This document shows, piece after piece, positions 16,485 to 25,322 of a DNA stretch of 64,000 bases. A program made the translations under genes and the position numbers. Source of the stretch: Secundilactobacillus similis DSM 23365 = JCM 2765 (lineage in GTDB: Bacteria > Bacillota > Bacilli > Lactobacillales > Lactobacillaceae); contig NZ_BBAD01000002.1 in the NCBI RefSeq assembly GCF_001311075.1, forward strand, positions 1 to 64,000. The letters are read 5' to 3'. How positions within the stretch are numbered: position 1 is the stretch's first letter; each line of letters opens with the position of its first letter. The notes beneath the pieces are model-generated. The model did no database searches and was not told where the DNA came from. It was given only the letters and a program-made list of their open reading frames with translations.

Positions 16485-17406
16485 TCATAATTTCTGATGC
16501 GCAAAGTGTTGTTTACAGTATTGTCGGATAAAAGTGTCAAAGCGCTGGACAGCCGGTGTTAAGAAGTGTTGTTTGCGCGTGATGAGGAAGAGCTCATGGC
16601 TAAGCGGGTTATCCGTGATTTCACGGAGGATGACTTGGCTTTGGTCGAGTTGCGGTAGGTTAGGTACTAGCGCGATACCCATGCCGTACTGCACTAGGCC
16701 GATGATGGTGTGATCTTCTTCAATCTCGTATTTGATTTTCGGGGTCAACTCAGCTTGCTTTAGGATGCGGTCGATCAAGGGCCGTAAGCCACTTTTTTGC
16801 GAAAACATGATGAGATCGTATGGCGCGATGTCGCGTAATTTAATGGTTGGTTTAGTCGCTAGCGGATGATTGACTGGGACGGCGAGTTTGATGGCCTGTT
16901 TGACGATGGGAGTGAATTGGAAACGTTCCTTAGTGGCTTGGCCGTGAACCCGGTCGGCATAGGAGGCCAAAACTAGGTCAAATTGATCATCGACTAGTTT
17001 TTCCAGTAGGTGCTCCGTGGTGTCCTGACCAAGTTGAAAGCTGATGCGTTCGTTATCGGGCTGCTGAGTGAACTGCTGCATCAGTTCCGGCACTAACCGT
17101 TGGCCCATCGTATAGGTGAACCCCAGTCGAACGTGGCCGCTTTTGGGATCGTTAAGTTGCTGAATGGCAACGTTGCTTGATCAAGGCTATTCAACCGTCA
17201 TTAATGTAGTTCAGGTAAGTTTTACCAAATGCCGTCAGTTTAATATTGCGACCATCGGGCTCTACTAAAGGTACCCCGAGTTCCTGCTCAAGCTTATTGA
17301 TAGCGTAACTCAGCGATGGCTGAGAAATACCGAGATTTTCGGCCGCTTTGGACATGTGTTGCGTTCGCGCGAGTTCTTGAAAAAATTGGAGATGGTGTAG
17401 GTTCAT
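16485..17406 (-). CDS. LysR-type regulator (two one-base frameshifts)
   Basis: N-terminal winged helix MNLHHLQFFQELARTQHMSKAAENLGISQPSLSYAINKLEQ..., then a co-inducer domain (VRLGFTYTMGQRLVPELMQQF ... YGMGIALVPNLPQL). Two bases are missing, near 17192-17197 and 17174-17177; restoring both gives the linker GLNSLDQANVAIQQLNDPKSGHV and a 307-residue protein of normal length. It faces the quinate/shikimate module convergently, so it is a candidate regulator of it, but nothing in the sequence proves this. Confidence 0.9.
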
Positions 17407-17425
17407 GACGATCCTCCTTTGCGGA

Positions 17426-18271
17426 TTATTCCACGAGGTAGACGCGATCGTGAATTAAATCAAACGGTAAGTAGTGTTTATTAAGGGCGGTCACGTCTGC
17501 ATTGTCCAGCAACGTTGCGTTGTCCCAGAACACCTTTGAGTTCGTTGCGCCGTACTTTTCGCCGATCACGATGAAGTCGTAGTCCTTATCAGCGGCGCGA
17601 ATTTGTTGGAGCAATTCCCAGTCAATTGGCAGGCCATCGGGAGACCAAGCCATGACGATGACGTCAACTTGGTCGCGGTATTTGGCAAAGGCCTCGCTGG
17701 CTGGTAGGGGTTCGATTTCAGTTACTGGGTGGCGGCCGGTTTCGTTTTCCTTGGTCCAGTCCTTGCTGTCGGTGGCGATGACGGTTTGGTGGTTATCGCG
17801 CAAGCCTTTAGAGACGTAACCGTTACCCGCCATGACTTCTAGTGTTGGCCGGCCGTTAATGAACGCGGCCAGGTCCTTAGCAACCGGAGCGGAGATGTAG
17901 GCCCACATGCCATAGGTGTCTTCCAAATAGTCCCGGAAGCCTCGCAGTTTCGCATCGAGGTCGGGGAGCGCTTGGGTGAGTTGGTTCCATAGCTTGTCAC
18001 CTTGAGGATCACCGGCTGGGTAGGTTTGGTTCAACGTTTTGAAAATCGTATCCTGAATGTTGTCCGGTAATAGCAACTCCGGCAACGTCTGTGGTAGGCG
18101 ACCAGCGGCGAGTGCGTGGTCGGCAGTCAAGGCGTTATTGATGAGAAGCTTGACCTGCGGATAGTCGTTGAACTGTTGGGCGTAGCGTTGCAATGCTGCG
18201 ATGTAACTGGTGGGTTTAGCGGGTTGTTGCTTCGCTCGTTTGAGTAGTTTACGTTTCTGTTTCGGATTCAT
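17426..18271 (-). CDS. Putative SAM-dependent methyltransferase
   Basis: 281 residues from ATG 18271 (GGAGG site 7 bases upstream). A basic start (MNPKQKRKLLKRAKQQ) is followed by a helical region and, from about residue 140, a Rossmann-like part with LEVMAGNGYVSKGLRD, which fits methyltransferase motif I, then VIATDSKDW and VDVIVMAWSPDGLP. The substrate is unknown. It ends 20 bases before lysR begins and may be cotranscribed with it. Confidence 0.7.
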   Translation of the reverse strand: MNPKQKRKLLKRAKQQPAKPTSYIAALQRYAQQFNDYPQVKLLINNALTADHALAAGRLPQTLPELLLPDNIQDTIFKTLNQTYPAGDPQGDKLWNQLTQALPDLDAKLRGFRDYLEDTYGMWAYISAPVAKDLAAFINGRPTLEVMAGNGYVSKGLRDNHQTVIATDSKDWTKENETGRHPVTEIEPLPASEAFAKYRDQVDVIVMAWSPDGLPIDWELLQQIRAADKDYDFIVIGEKYGATNSKVFWDNATLLDNADVTALNKHYLPFDLIHDRVYLVE

Positions 18272-18337
18272 ATTACGGCCTCCAAAAAACACGTGTCATT
18301 TCGACCGGCTCAACCGGTTTAAACGCCACGTGCTAGG

Positions 18338-18769
18338 TTAATTGTTTTGTGATGGGTTTCCAAGATCGAGTTCCAATGATTCTTGTTGGCTGTGAGGTTG
18401 GTCACTGTGCCGGCGTTCTTTGCCATGCATGTAGCCATCGAGAAGTTGGAATAACTCGTAACTATCTTCTGAGGTGAGTGGTTGGTGGTTAAACGTCAAT
18501 TGCTTGCCAGATAGGAAGAGGCGGCTGAGATCGTAATCGTCTCGTTCGGCTTTGCCGGCTAAGTAATCCATGGTGACGTCGAAAAATTCAGCGAGTTTAC
18601 GGACCTCCATAAAGGAAGGCACTCGGATGCCACGTTCCCAGTTACCAATCTGTGCCGGCGTGTTCAGGTGGTCCTCATCAGGTTTAAATTGTTGGTTTAA
18701 GGCGGTTGCCAGTTGGTCCAGCGTTAAATCCTGACCACGGCGCAGCGCCCGAAGTCGTTCGGAAAACAT
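18338..18769 (-). CDS. XRE-family DNA-binding regulator
   Basis: 143 residues; residues 1-70 form a helix-turn-helix domain (FSERLRALRRGQDLTLDQLATAL ... AQIGNWERGIRVPSFMEVRKLAEFFDVTMDYLAGK). The rest is polar and uncharacterised. I prefer the ATG at 18769 over one two codons earlier, because AAGGAG is 8 bases upstream. An inverted repeat overlaps its promoter, which suggests autoregulation. Confidence 0.85.
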   Translation of the reverse strand: MFSERLRALRRGQDLTLDQLATALNQQFKPDEDHLNTPAQIGNWERGIRVPSFMEVRKLAEFFDVTMDYLAGKAERDDYDLSRLFLSGKQLTFNHQPLTSEDSYELFQLLDGYMHGKERRHSDQPHSQQESLELDLGNPSQNN

Positions 18770-18782
18770 GCACATCGCTCCT

Positions 18783-18811
18783 TATAATAGCTAGATATTA
18801 CTACTATTATA
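18783..18811 (-). promoter_or_regulatory. Inverted repeat at the XRE regulator promoter
   Basis: TATAATAG (18783-18790) and CTATTATA (18804-18811) form an 8-bp inverted repeat with a 13-base gap. On the minus strand the second arm contains TATAAT, a likely -10 box. Candidate autoregulatory operator. Confidence 0.45.
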
Positions 18812-18881
18812 GCGCGTTCGGCGACGGTTGTGGGGTGTTAACGATGGGAAAGTATCGCTAAGTTGTTTTAGATGAGTTGAG

Positions 18882-18910
18882 TTGACAGATTTCGTGATGA
18901 CCGCCATAAT
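18882..18910 (+). promoter_or_regulatory. Promoter of the membrane-anchored hydrolase
   Basis: TTGACA (18882-18887), 17-base spacer, CATAAT (18905-18910), 45 bases before the GTG start at 18956. Confidence 0.75.
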
Positions 18911-18955
18911 TTCTACTATTGCAAATAACGGCATAAGAAGAGGAGCGAAAACAGC

Positions 18956-19900
18956 GTGACAAAACGAACAAAACATTGGTTAACGGGGGTCATCATCGTC
19001 ATCTTGGTGGCCATGATCGGCATCGGTGCAGCGGGCTATTATTTCTATAATATGGCGGTTGCGAGAGGCAAGAAGTCGTTTATCCATAACACAACGGCAG
19101 TCAAGAAGAGTGACCCGCTTTATAAGGAAAAGACCTGGTACGCCGGCACGAAGAAGCTGGTATGGCATGAAACCTCGGCGACCGATCATTTGAAACTGGT
19201 GGCGAATTACGTACCCGCAGCGAAGACCACGAAAAAAACGATTGTTATCGCGCACGGTTTTGGTGGGAGTAGCGCTCACATGGCAGAGTATGCGGGGTTA
19301 TTTCATGAACTTGGTTATAACGTGCTGTTGCCGGATGATCGGGGAAATGGTAAGAGTCAGGGGAATTATACGGGCTACGGCTGGCCGGACCGCCTCGACT
19401 ACCTCAAGTGGATCCACCAAGTGATTCGTCGAAACGGACAGGACTCCCAAATCGTCGTCTTCGGTGTCAGCATGGGTGGTGCCACGACAATGATGATCAG
19501 CGGTGAGAAGACACCATCGCAGGTGAAAGCCTTCATTGAAGATTGCGGTTATACGAGTGTGTATGATGAAATTAAGTACCAAGCGAAATCCATGTATAAT
19601 TTACCGGAATATCCGTTGGTACCGGTTGTGAGTGAGATCAATAAACTGAAAAACGGCTATTCGTTTAAGCAGGCCAGTGCGCTCAAACAGGTGGCGAAGA
19701 ACCATAAGCCGATGCTGTTCATTCACGGAACTGCCGATACGTTTGTGCCAACGCGGATGGTCTACCCACTGTACCGAGCGGATGCTGGTCCCAAGCAGTT
19801 AGTGCTGGTGAAGGGTGCGGCCCATGCCAAATCCTTTGCGCATAACCCGAAGTTGTACCGGCAGACGGTGACGGCGTTCCTAGCTCGGTATTTCAAATAA
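18956..19900 (+). CDS. Membrane-anchored alpha/beta hydrolase
   Basis: 314 residues from a GTG start behind AAGAGGAG. Residues ~7-32 form one transmembrane anchor (WLTGVIIVILVAMIGIGAA), with the enzyme outside. The hydrolase core shows IAHGFGGSSAHM (oxyanion), DDRGNGKSQGN, the nucleophile elbow FGVSMGG, the acid in HGTADTFVP and the histidine in GAAHAKSF. This matches the YqkD/cinnamoyl-esterase-like group. The substrate cannot be read from sequence. Confidence 0.88.
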   Translation: MTKRTKHWLTGVIIVILVAMIGIGAAGYYFYNMAVARGKKSFIHNTTAVKKSDPLYKEKTWYAGTKKLVWHETSATDHLKLVANYVPAAKTTKKTIVIAHGFGGSSAHMAEYAGLFHELGYNVLLPDDRGNGKSQGNYTGYGWPDRLDYLKWIHQVIRRNGQDSQIVVFGVSMGGATTMMISGEKTPSQVKAFIEDCGYTSVYDEIKYQAKSMYNLPEYPLVPVVSEINKLKNGYSFKQASALKQVAKNHKPMLFIHGTADTFVPTRMVYPLYRADAGPKQLVLVKGAAHAKSFAHNPKLYRQTVTAFLARYFK

Positions 19901-19944
19901 GTGATAAAATAAAGTCAGCTTGATGTGAAACGGAGGGGAGTCCG

Positions 19945-20615
19945 ATTTCTAAATCAAAGTATGAATACGGTTGGATCACGTTTTTAGCTACGTTTACCAT
20001 GGGGGCCATCGATGCCTACACCTACATCGCGCATGACGCGGTGTTTGCGAGCGCCCAAACGGGGAACATGATCGTGTTTGCGGTGAAGCTGTTTGATGGC
20101 GGCATTTCCCGTGCTTGGGTCAATATTCCCGTGTGGTTGGGATTTGCGTTGGGCTGTCTTATGGCACAAAGTATGCTGACAGCGTTGAACGAACGGCCGA
20201 CCATGCGCGAACGGTACGGCCGGTTGATGTTACTGGTTGTGGCAATTCTGCTGGTCGTTGCGGTCGGGCAAAACTGGTTTAATCCCTATGTGCTAATTGT
20301 AATCTTAGGTTGGCTATCCGGGTATGAACTGACCACTTTCCGGCAAGTTAAGGCTCAGCCATTAATAATGGCATCATGACGGGGAATACGAAAAATCTCA
20401 TGACGGCGCTGTATTTATGGCTTTATGGCCACGACCAAAAAGCAAAGCATCAGTTTGTCTGGACTGGGTTGATCATGCTGATGTTCATCTTCGGCGCGTA
20501 CATTTCCGCAATGATCTGTACCTGGGTCAGCACGAAACTGATTCTTTGGCTGTGTCTAGCGATTAATGCGCTGGGATTGATTGGTATCTGGTTATCGAAA
20601 GAACGTATGGAATGA
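19945..20615 (+). CDS. YoaK/DUF1275-family membrane protein (one-base frameshift)
   Basis: Six hydrophobic segments with FTMGAIDAYTYI near the start and NNGIMTGNTKNL in the middle, typical of the family; function unknown. A base is missing near 20350-20353; restoring G gives VKGSAINNGIMTGN and 223 residues. The start is odd: behind the GGAGGGG site the only sensible codon is ATT (19945), giving SKSKYEYGWITFLATF. It may be a rare ATT start or a miscalled ATG. The next in-frame ATG (19999) would remove the first helix. Confidence 0.82.
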
Positions 20616-20654
20616 TAATGGGGACTCAACGAATGGTTGGGTCTTTTTGTTTAC

Positions 20655-20980
20655 GCTTGTGTCCAGTGTAAGCATTGGGTGGATTTTGGGTGAAGGCTGT
20701 TTGTCATCGCTTCGCTCGCCAAAGCCGCATAAAAATCAGCGCTCTCAGGCTACAAAATTCGGCGTCACTTAAACTGTCATTTCTAGGGTTCCTGAAGTTG
20801 TGGAAGCTTGTCAACCACGCGCTTTCTGGCCACCACGCCGAATGGTGCTGCGCGAGACTGAGAGCTGCATGTAGGGGCACTTCGATAAAACCGCCAGGCC
20901 CGGGCGCTTTCACCGAAGTGCCCCTACACACCGCTCTCAACCCGTCTCGCTCCGCACACTATCGCTGGACACAAACGACA
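20655..20980. repeat. Extragenic repeat family, copy 2
   Basis: Ends GCTTGTGTCCAG (left) and CGCTGGACACAAACGA (right) form terminal inverted repeats. Inside, TTCGGCG ... CGCCGAA pairs (20759/20835) and the variable stem GTAGGGGCACTTCG (20871-20884) with CGAAGTGCCCCTAC (20914-20927), framed by GAGAGCTGCAT and GCTCTC. No coding capacity. Lies between the YoaK-like gene and rny. Confidence 0.8.
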
Positions 20981-21062
20981 GCAACTCTTTAGTATTTAAA
21001 CAAGATAGCGTATAATGAACAATGTCTGTAAACATTTAAAAATGGAAGGGAGTGCCGAGTAA

Positions 21063-22655
21063 ATGATGATTGTATTAACCGTTGTGGTCGCGTTGATCGT
21101 GGGTCTGGTGATTGGTGGTGTTAGCCGGCGTCGTCAGTATCGTCACGAGTTAGCGGTCGCGACCCAAAAAGCAGCGGCACTTCGGGCGGCTGCGCAACAG
21201 ACGGCTGCTCAGCAGGCAACTGATTATCAAACGAAAGCTAAAGCGACTGTTCAAAAGGAACGGGTAACGACTGAAGCAGAGTTGGCTAGCCAACAAGCAG
21301 ATATTAAGACGCGAAACGATCGATTAGAGCAACGACAAACGATGTTGAATCAGATGGCGAATCGTTTGGATCAACGCCAAGGCGGCATCGATGAGACGCA
21401 AGCGGCGTTGGATAATGACCAAACTACGTTGAATACAACGCGAGATCAAGCACGGCAGTTGCATACGCAGCGCCAAACTGAAATTGCGACACGGGCGGAG
21501 TTGTCGATCAACGATGCCAAGCAAATGATTCGAACGGAAACGGAACAGCATTTGTCCCGAGAAGCGGATGTTACGGTGCGAGAATTGACCGATAATGCGG
21601 AAGCTTCAGCCGATAAAATGGCTCGAAATCTCATTATTGAGTCGATTCAACGGGGACCGGTTGATTGGCCACGTGAACATGCCGAACACAGTGTGTTGGT
21701 ACCAACTAACGATACCAAGAGTAAATTGATTGGTCGCGATGGGCAGCATATTCGCTTGCTGGAGTCGTTGACTGGGACGGATTTGATTTTTGATCCGGAA
21801 CAAGCCAATGTGTTGCTGATCAGCACGCATGATCCAGTTCGACGCGAAACGGCCCGGATTGCGATTGAGGGCTTGTTGGCGTCACGTAAGATCACCACGG
21901 CTTCGATTGAAAAACAGGTTGTCGCAGCTGAAAGTGACGTTTTAAAGGACCTTCGCCAAACTGGTGAACGGGTTGTCAGCCTCTTGAAGATTGGCTTCAT
22001 GCACCCAGATTTCATGAAGATTATTGGTCGGCTTAAATACCGGACTTCCTACGGTCAAAATGTGCTGAATCACTCGATTGAAGTAGCTCAAATGAGCGGG
22101 GTATTGGCGGCAGAACTTGGCGAAAACGTCCGTTTAGCGGTTCGCGCCGGCTTGTTGCATGATATCGGGAAAGCGGTTGACCACGAAATTGAGGGAACTC
22201 ACGTTGAAATTGGGGTCGCTTTAGCCACGGCATTTGACGAAGATCCCGTGATTATCAACGCCATTGCGGCGCACCATGGTGACGTGGAAGCAACGTCGCC
22301 AATTGCCACGTTGGTCGCAACGGCTGATGCAGTGTCTGGTTCACGGCCTGGTGCCCGGAGTGAGTCGGTCGAGGAATACATTAACCGGCTACACAGTTTG
22401 GAAAAAATTGCTAACGACCACACCGGTGTGCAGGATAGCTATGCCATCCAAGCGGGTCGTGAGATTCGAATCGTGGTTCAGCCGAAGGTGCTGGATGATG
22501 AAGCAAGCGCCAAGTTGACCAACGATGTGAAGGATCAAATCGAACGCGATTTAACGTATCCAGGTAAAATCAAGGTCACAACGATTCGCGAATTGCGGGC
22601 TGTTGAGTATGTTGGGGATAAGCCAACGAAGAAGAAGAAACGGAAGCGTGCGTAG
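21063..22655 (+). CDS. rny: Ribonuclease Y
   Basis: 530 residues: N-terminal membrane anchor (IVLTVVVALIVGLVIGGV), a long charged coiled coil (~25-200), a KH domain (VLVPTNDTKSKLIGRDGQHIRLLE), and an HD domain with the metal motif LLHDIGKAVDHE and AAHHGDVE. It starts the endonucleolytic decay of mRNA in Firmicutes. A TATAAT (21011-21016) precedes it without a clear -35. Some lactobacilli carry two RNase Y genes; with no recA or cinA nearby, this may be the second one. Confidence 0.93.
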   Translation: MMIVLTVVVALIVGLVIGGVSRRRQYRHELAVATQKAAALRAAAQQTAAQQATDYQTKAKATVQKERVTTEAELASQQADIKTRNDRLEQRQTMLNQMANRLDQRQGGIDETQAALDNDQTTLNTTRDQARQLHTQRQTEIATRAELSINDAKQMIRTETEQHLSREADVTVRELTDNAEASADKMARNLIIESIQRGPVDWPREHAEHSVLVPTNDTKSKLIGRDGQHIRLLESLTGTDLIFDPEQANVLLISTHDPVRRETARIAIEGLLASRKITTASIEKQVVAAESDVLKDLRQTGERVVSLLKIGFMHPDFMKIIGRLKYRTSYGQNVLNHSIEVAQMSGVLAAELGENVRLAVRAGLLHDIGKAVDHEIEGTHVEIGVALATAFDEDPVIINAIAAHHGDVEATSPIATLVATADAVSGSRPGARSESVEEYINRLHSLEKIANDHTGVQDSYAIQAGREIRIVVQPKVLDDEASAKLTNDVKDQIERDLTYPGKIKVTTIRELRAVEYVGDKPTKKKKRKRA

Positions 22656-22660
22656 AGCGT

Positions 22661-22870
22661 GGAACAAAGCGTTTAAAGAGCGGAGTGTAAGGGCATTAAG
22701 GTGAAGCCCCTGGGTCTGGGGGTTCGCCTTAATGCCCTTGCATGCAGCTCTTTGCTTTGTTCCGCGCGTTTCGGCGCAGTAGGCACAAAACGGTAACGCA
22801 GACCAACGACTCAATACAGTCGATAAACCGTGAAACTACAGCACAGCTAGCGCCGAAAATCAGTAATAGC
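22661..22870. repeat. Extragenic repeat family, copy 3 (inverted order)
   Basis: Outer stem GGAACAAAGC/GCTTTGTTCC, then AAAGAGC/GCTCTTT, then the variable 20-bp stem 22686-22705 with 22723-22742 (TGTAAGGGCATTAAGG core). It is followed by TTTCGGCGC (22769) paired with GCGCCGAAA (22850). The hairpin comes before the CGGCG pair, the reverse of copies 2, 6 and 7, so this copy is inserted in the opposite direction. Confidence 0.75.
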
Positions 22871-22924
22871 AAAACACATCGCCGATTACCACTCGGTCAC
22901 ATCCAACGATGTATCCAAAATCAA

Positions 22925-22976
22925 AAAACAGGTTGCCGCATTCTCCTAAAACTAGGGGAATGCGACAACCCGTTTT
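22925..22976 (-). terminator. Terminator of the nucleotidase gene
   Basis: Stem GGTTG-CGCATTC-CCT with AGG-GAATGCG-CAACC, with a T run on the minus strand (complement of 22923-22928), directly after the stop at 22980. Confidence 0.85.
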
Positions 22977-22979
22977 CAT

Positions 22980-24543
22980 TTACGGCATCACCGTAAAATT
23001 CTGATCAGCTTCAGCCGTAATCACCGGATGCCGCCGGAGGTAATCAGCGATGATTTGGCTCATCGGGGTCTTATTCTCAGCGATGATCTTATCAGCTTGG
23101 AACATATCATAGTGGCCACCACCACCAGCGCGATAACGGTTAAGGGCAATTTTGAATTCTTGTTCATCGCGAACGGGTTGCCTTGGTAGGTGAGATTACT
23201 GATCCGCTTACCAATTGGTTGGGCAACGTTGATCTGGTAGTTGATGCCTTCGTACATATCATAATTATAATGGCGTAATTTCGGTGAATAGAAGGCGGGA
23301 TTGACCACGATTTGTTGATCCGCGGACATGGTGAAGTAAGTTGCCGTTTTTTCGAGAGCGGCTTTAAGGTCCTTGCCCGTAATCAGTTCAAGTGCCAGTC
23401 CATCGGGATAGACGTAGTTGGTCATGATGTTGCGCATCGTAATCGGATTTTCGAACCCGTGACCTTCATTGTTAAAGATGGACGTTGCTGAAATGTCAGC
23501 GCCCATGGTCTCGAGTTGAACCCGTTGAATAAATTCAGTGTAGGGGGTTTCGACCATTCTAGCCTTGGCAGCGCTCTTAAACGTGAGGTCGCCATTGATC
23601 TGAGCCAAGGGTTCGGCCAGCCAGTAGTCTACCGTTTTATCAAGTTGACGACTATGGGTGGCAATGGCTTCGTCAAACTTACTGGATTTGGTATCGATCA
23701 CGTGAACTGTGTGGACGGTGACGACGTAGCCACCGTCCACTGGGGTCAGGTCCAGTACGATTTTACCCACGGCCTCGCCGCGGTAACCAGGTTGAGTCAC
23801 GGGGACACCAAAGAGCGTTGTGGCGATTTTACGGTGTTGGTGGCCGGTGATCAGGCATCGATTCCCTTAACCTCTTCTAGGAGTTGGTAAGCTTCGTTTT
23901 CGCCGTTACTGAGCGATTCAATTAGTTTACCCGTTTTTAGGCTTCGTTCAAAGCCGCCATGGTAGGCGACGATGACGATGTCAGCGATTTTTTTGAGGTA
24001 GGGAACGAGTTCTTTCGCCACTGACACAGCAGTCCGAAAATGGACGTCATTGGCAACGTTGGCGTGATTCTTCCACTGCATCACCGCCCGAGTTGTCAGG
24101 CCAAGAATCGCAATTTTAACGCCGCCACGTTCGATGATGCGATACCGCTGTCCAAAGAGTGGTCGCCCGGCGTTGTCGAGAATATTGGCGTTAACGATGG
24201 GACGCTCAGTGGCATTTAACGCTCGTTCAAGGTACTGGGTGCCATAGTCAAATTCATGGTTGCCCATTACGGCCGCATCGTAGTGGATTTGATTATAAAT
24301 GCGCGTGAGGGGTAACGGATCTGGTGGCGTTTGAACCTGCGCCACGTAGTAAGCTAATGGCGATCCCGCCAAAAAATCACCATCGTCAATGGTGATCGTG
24401 GGTCCCGGCGCCGCCCGTTGCTCTGCAGCAATGACAGTGGCAGCCCGAATTAAACCAAAGGGCATGTGCGCTCTTGGTTTGACGTAGTTTGTTGGAAAGA
24501 TATAACCATGAGTATCACTGGTTGAAAGGATGGTCAGCTGCAT
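22980..24543 (-). CDS. 5'-nucleotidase / 2',3'-cyclic nucleotide phosphodiesterase family (two frameshifts)
   Basis: Calcineurin-type phosphatase domain: STSDTHGYIFPTNY, DDGDFLAGSPL, AVMGNHEFDYG, VAYHGGFE and ITGHQH carry the metal ligands. It is followed by the substrate-binding nucleotidase domain, with FNEGHG-type and NRYRAGGGGHYD segments. Bases are missing near 23852-23856 and 23173-23180; restored length is 521 residues. The start ATG 24543 follows GGAGGAAG. There is no signal peptide, so unlike UshA or CpdB it should act inside the cell. Confidence 0.87.
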
Positions 24544-24879
24544 GCTTCTTCCTCCATCGGCAAGATTCAATTTGCCTTATAGTTAACTAGAATTATAGGC
24601 CTGAACGGGAGGGACGGCAAGCCTGCTTTTGGGGAGGTGGGGGAAGTTGAGGGTGGTATGGTGCGGGATTGTGGCGGTGAAGGTGGGACTGTAACATTGT
24701 TGTCATATTTGGTGGAGGTTGGTTAGTTAAAACTGGTGAATGCTGGATAATTGGGGAAGTGATGGTTGTTGATGGTTAGGGTGTTGGTGTTTTTTGGTAA
24801 TTGGATCGAAACGTGTGGCTGTATGTATGAGACTGCTAGAACCGAGTGTATTGGCGACGTTCATTGATATTACGTTTGT
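24544..24879. other. Gene-free stretch rich in G and T on the plus strand
   Basis: From about 24605 to 24870 the plus strand is dominated by G and T (GGGGAGGTGGGGGAAG and similar). No reading frame with a start signal, hairpin or repeat of its own was found. Confidence 0.5.
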
Positions 24880-25087
24880 TTCGGCTGAGGTGGCTGGTTG
24901 ATTCCTGGTAATCGGTGATTTAGTGAAGTTTGTGTGGTTGGTAATTTTAGGCGACCACGCCGAAACGTGCGAAAAAAGTAGAGCGCTGCATGTAAGGGAC
25001 GCTAAGCAAAACTACCCAAAAACCGGGTAGTTTCACTTAGCGTCCCTTACAAACCGCGCTCTGACCACTTTTTTTCGCACTATAAAA
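24880..25087. repeat. Extragenic repeat family, copy 4
   Basis: GTTTCGGC (about 24880) pairs with GCCGAAAC (about 24960); then GTGCG-AAAA, GAGCGCTGCA and the variable stem TGTAAGGGACGCTAAG (24991-25006) with CTTAGCGTCCCTTACA (25036-25051), extended by AAACTACCC/GGGTAGTTT. Right side CGCGCTCT, then CGCAC. Confidence 0.75.
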
Positions 25088-25185
25088 GAAAAAACCCATC
25101 CGGGGGAGGATAGGTTTTACACATAGGAGTAGGCATTTTCGTGATGGGGTTCACGAAAATATTAATTTTACTTTGGAGGAGTAAA

Positions 25186-25203
25186 ATGAAAAAGCTTACT
25201 TAA
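25186..25203 (+). other. Five-codon frame MKKLT with strong ribosome binding site
   Basis: ATG AAA AAG CTT ACT TAA sits behind TTTGGAGGAG and two hairpins: AAAACCC-ATCC/GGAT-GGTTTT (about 25091-25117) and ATTTTCGTGA/TCACGAAAAT (25135-25160). The start looks like the 5' end of a secreted or small peptide gene cut short at once. It may be a peptide, a remnant or a small RNA region. No function is assigned. Confidence 0.35.
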
Positions 25204-25322
25204 ATATTTATCTAATAAATATTAAGCTATGAGTACAATATAAAGCGAAATTGTGAAGAAAGTGTGAACATAGCATAACAAATAAGTAACTGAAACGACT
25301 TAAAAAATAGTTAACCCCATAA

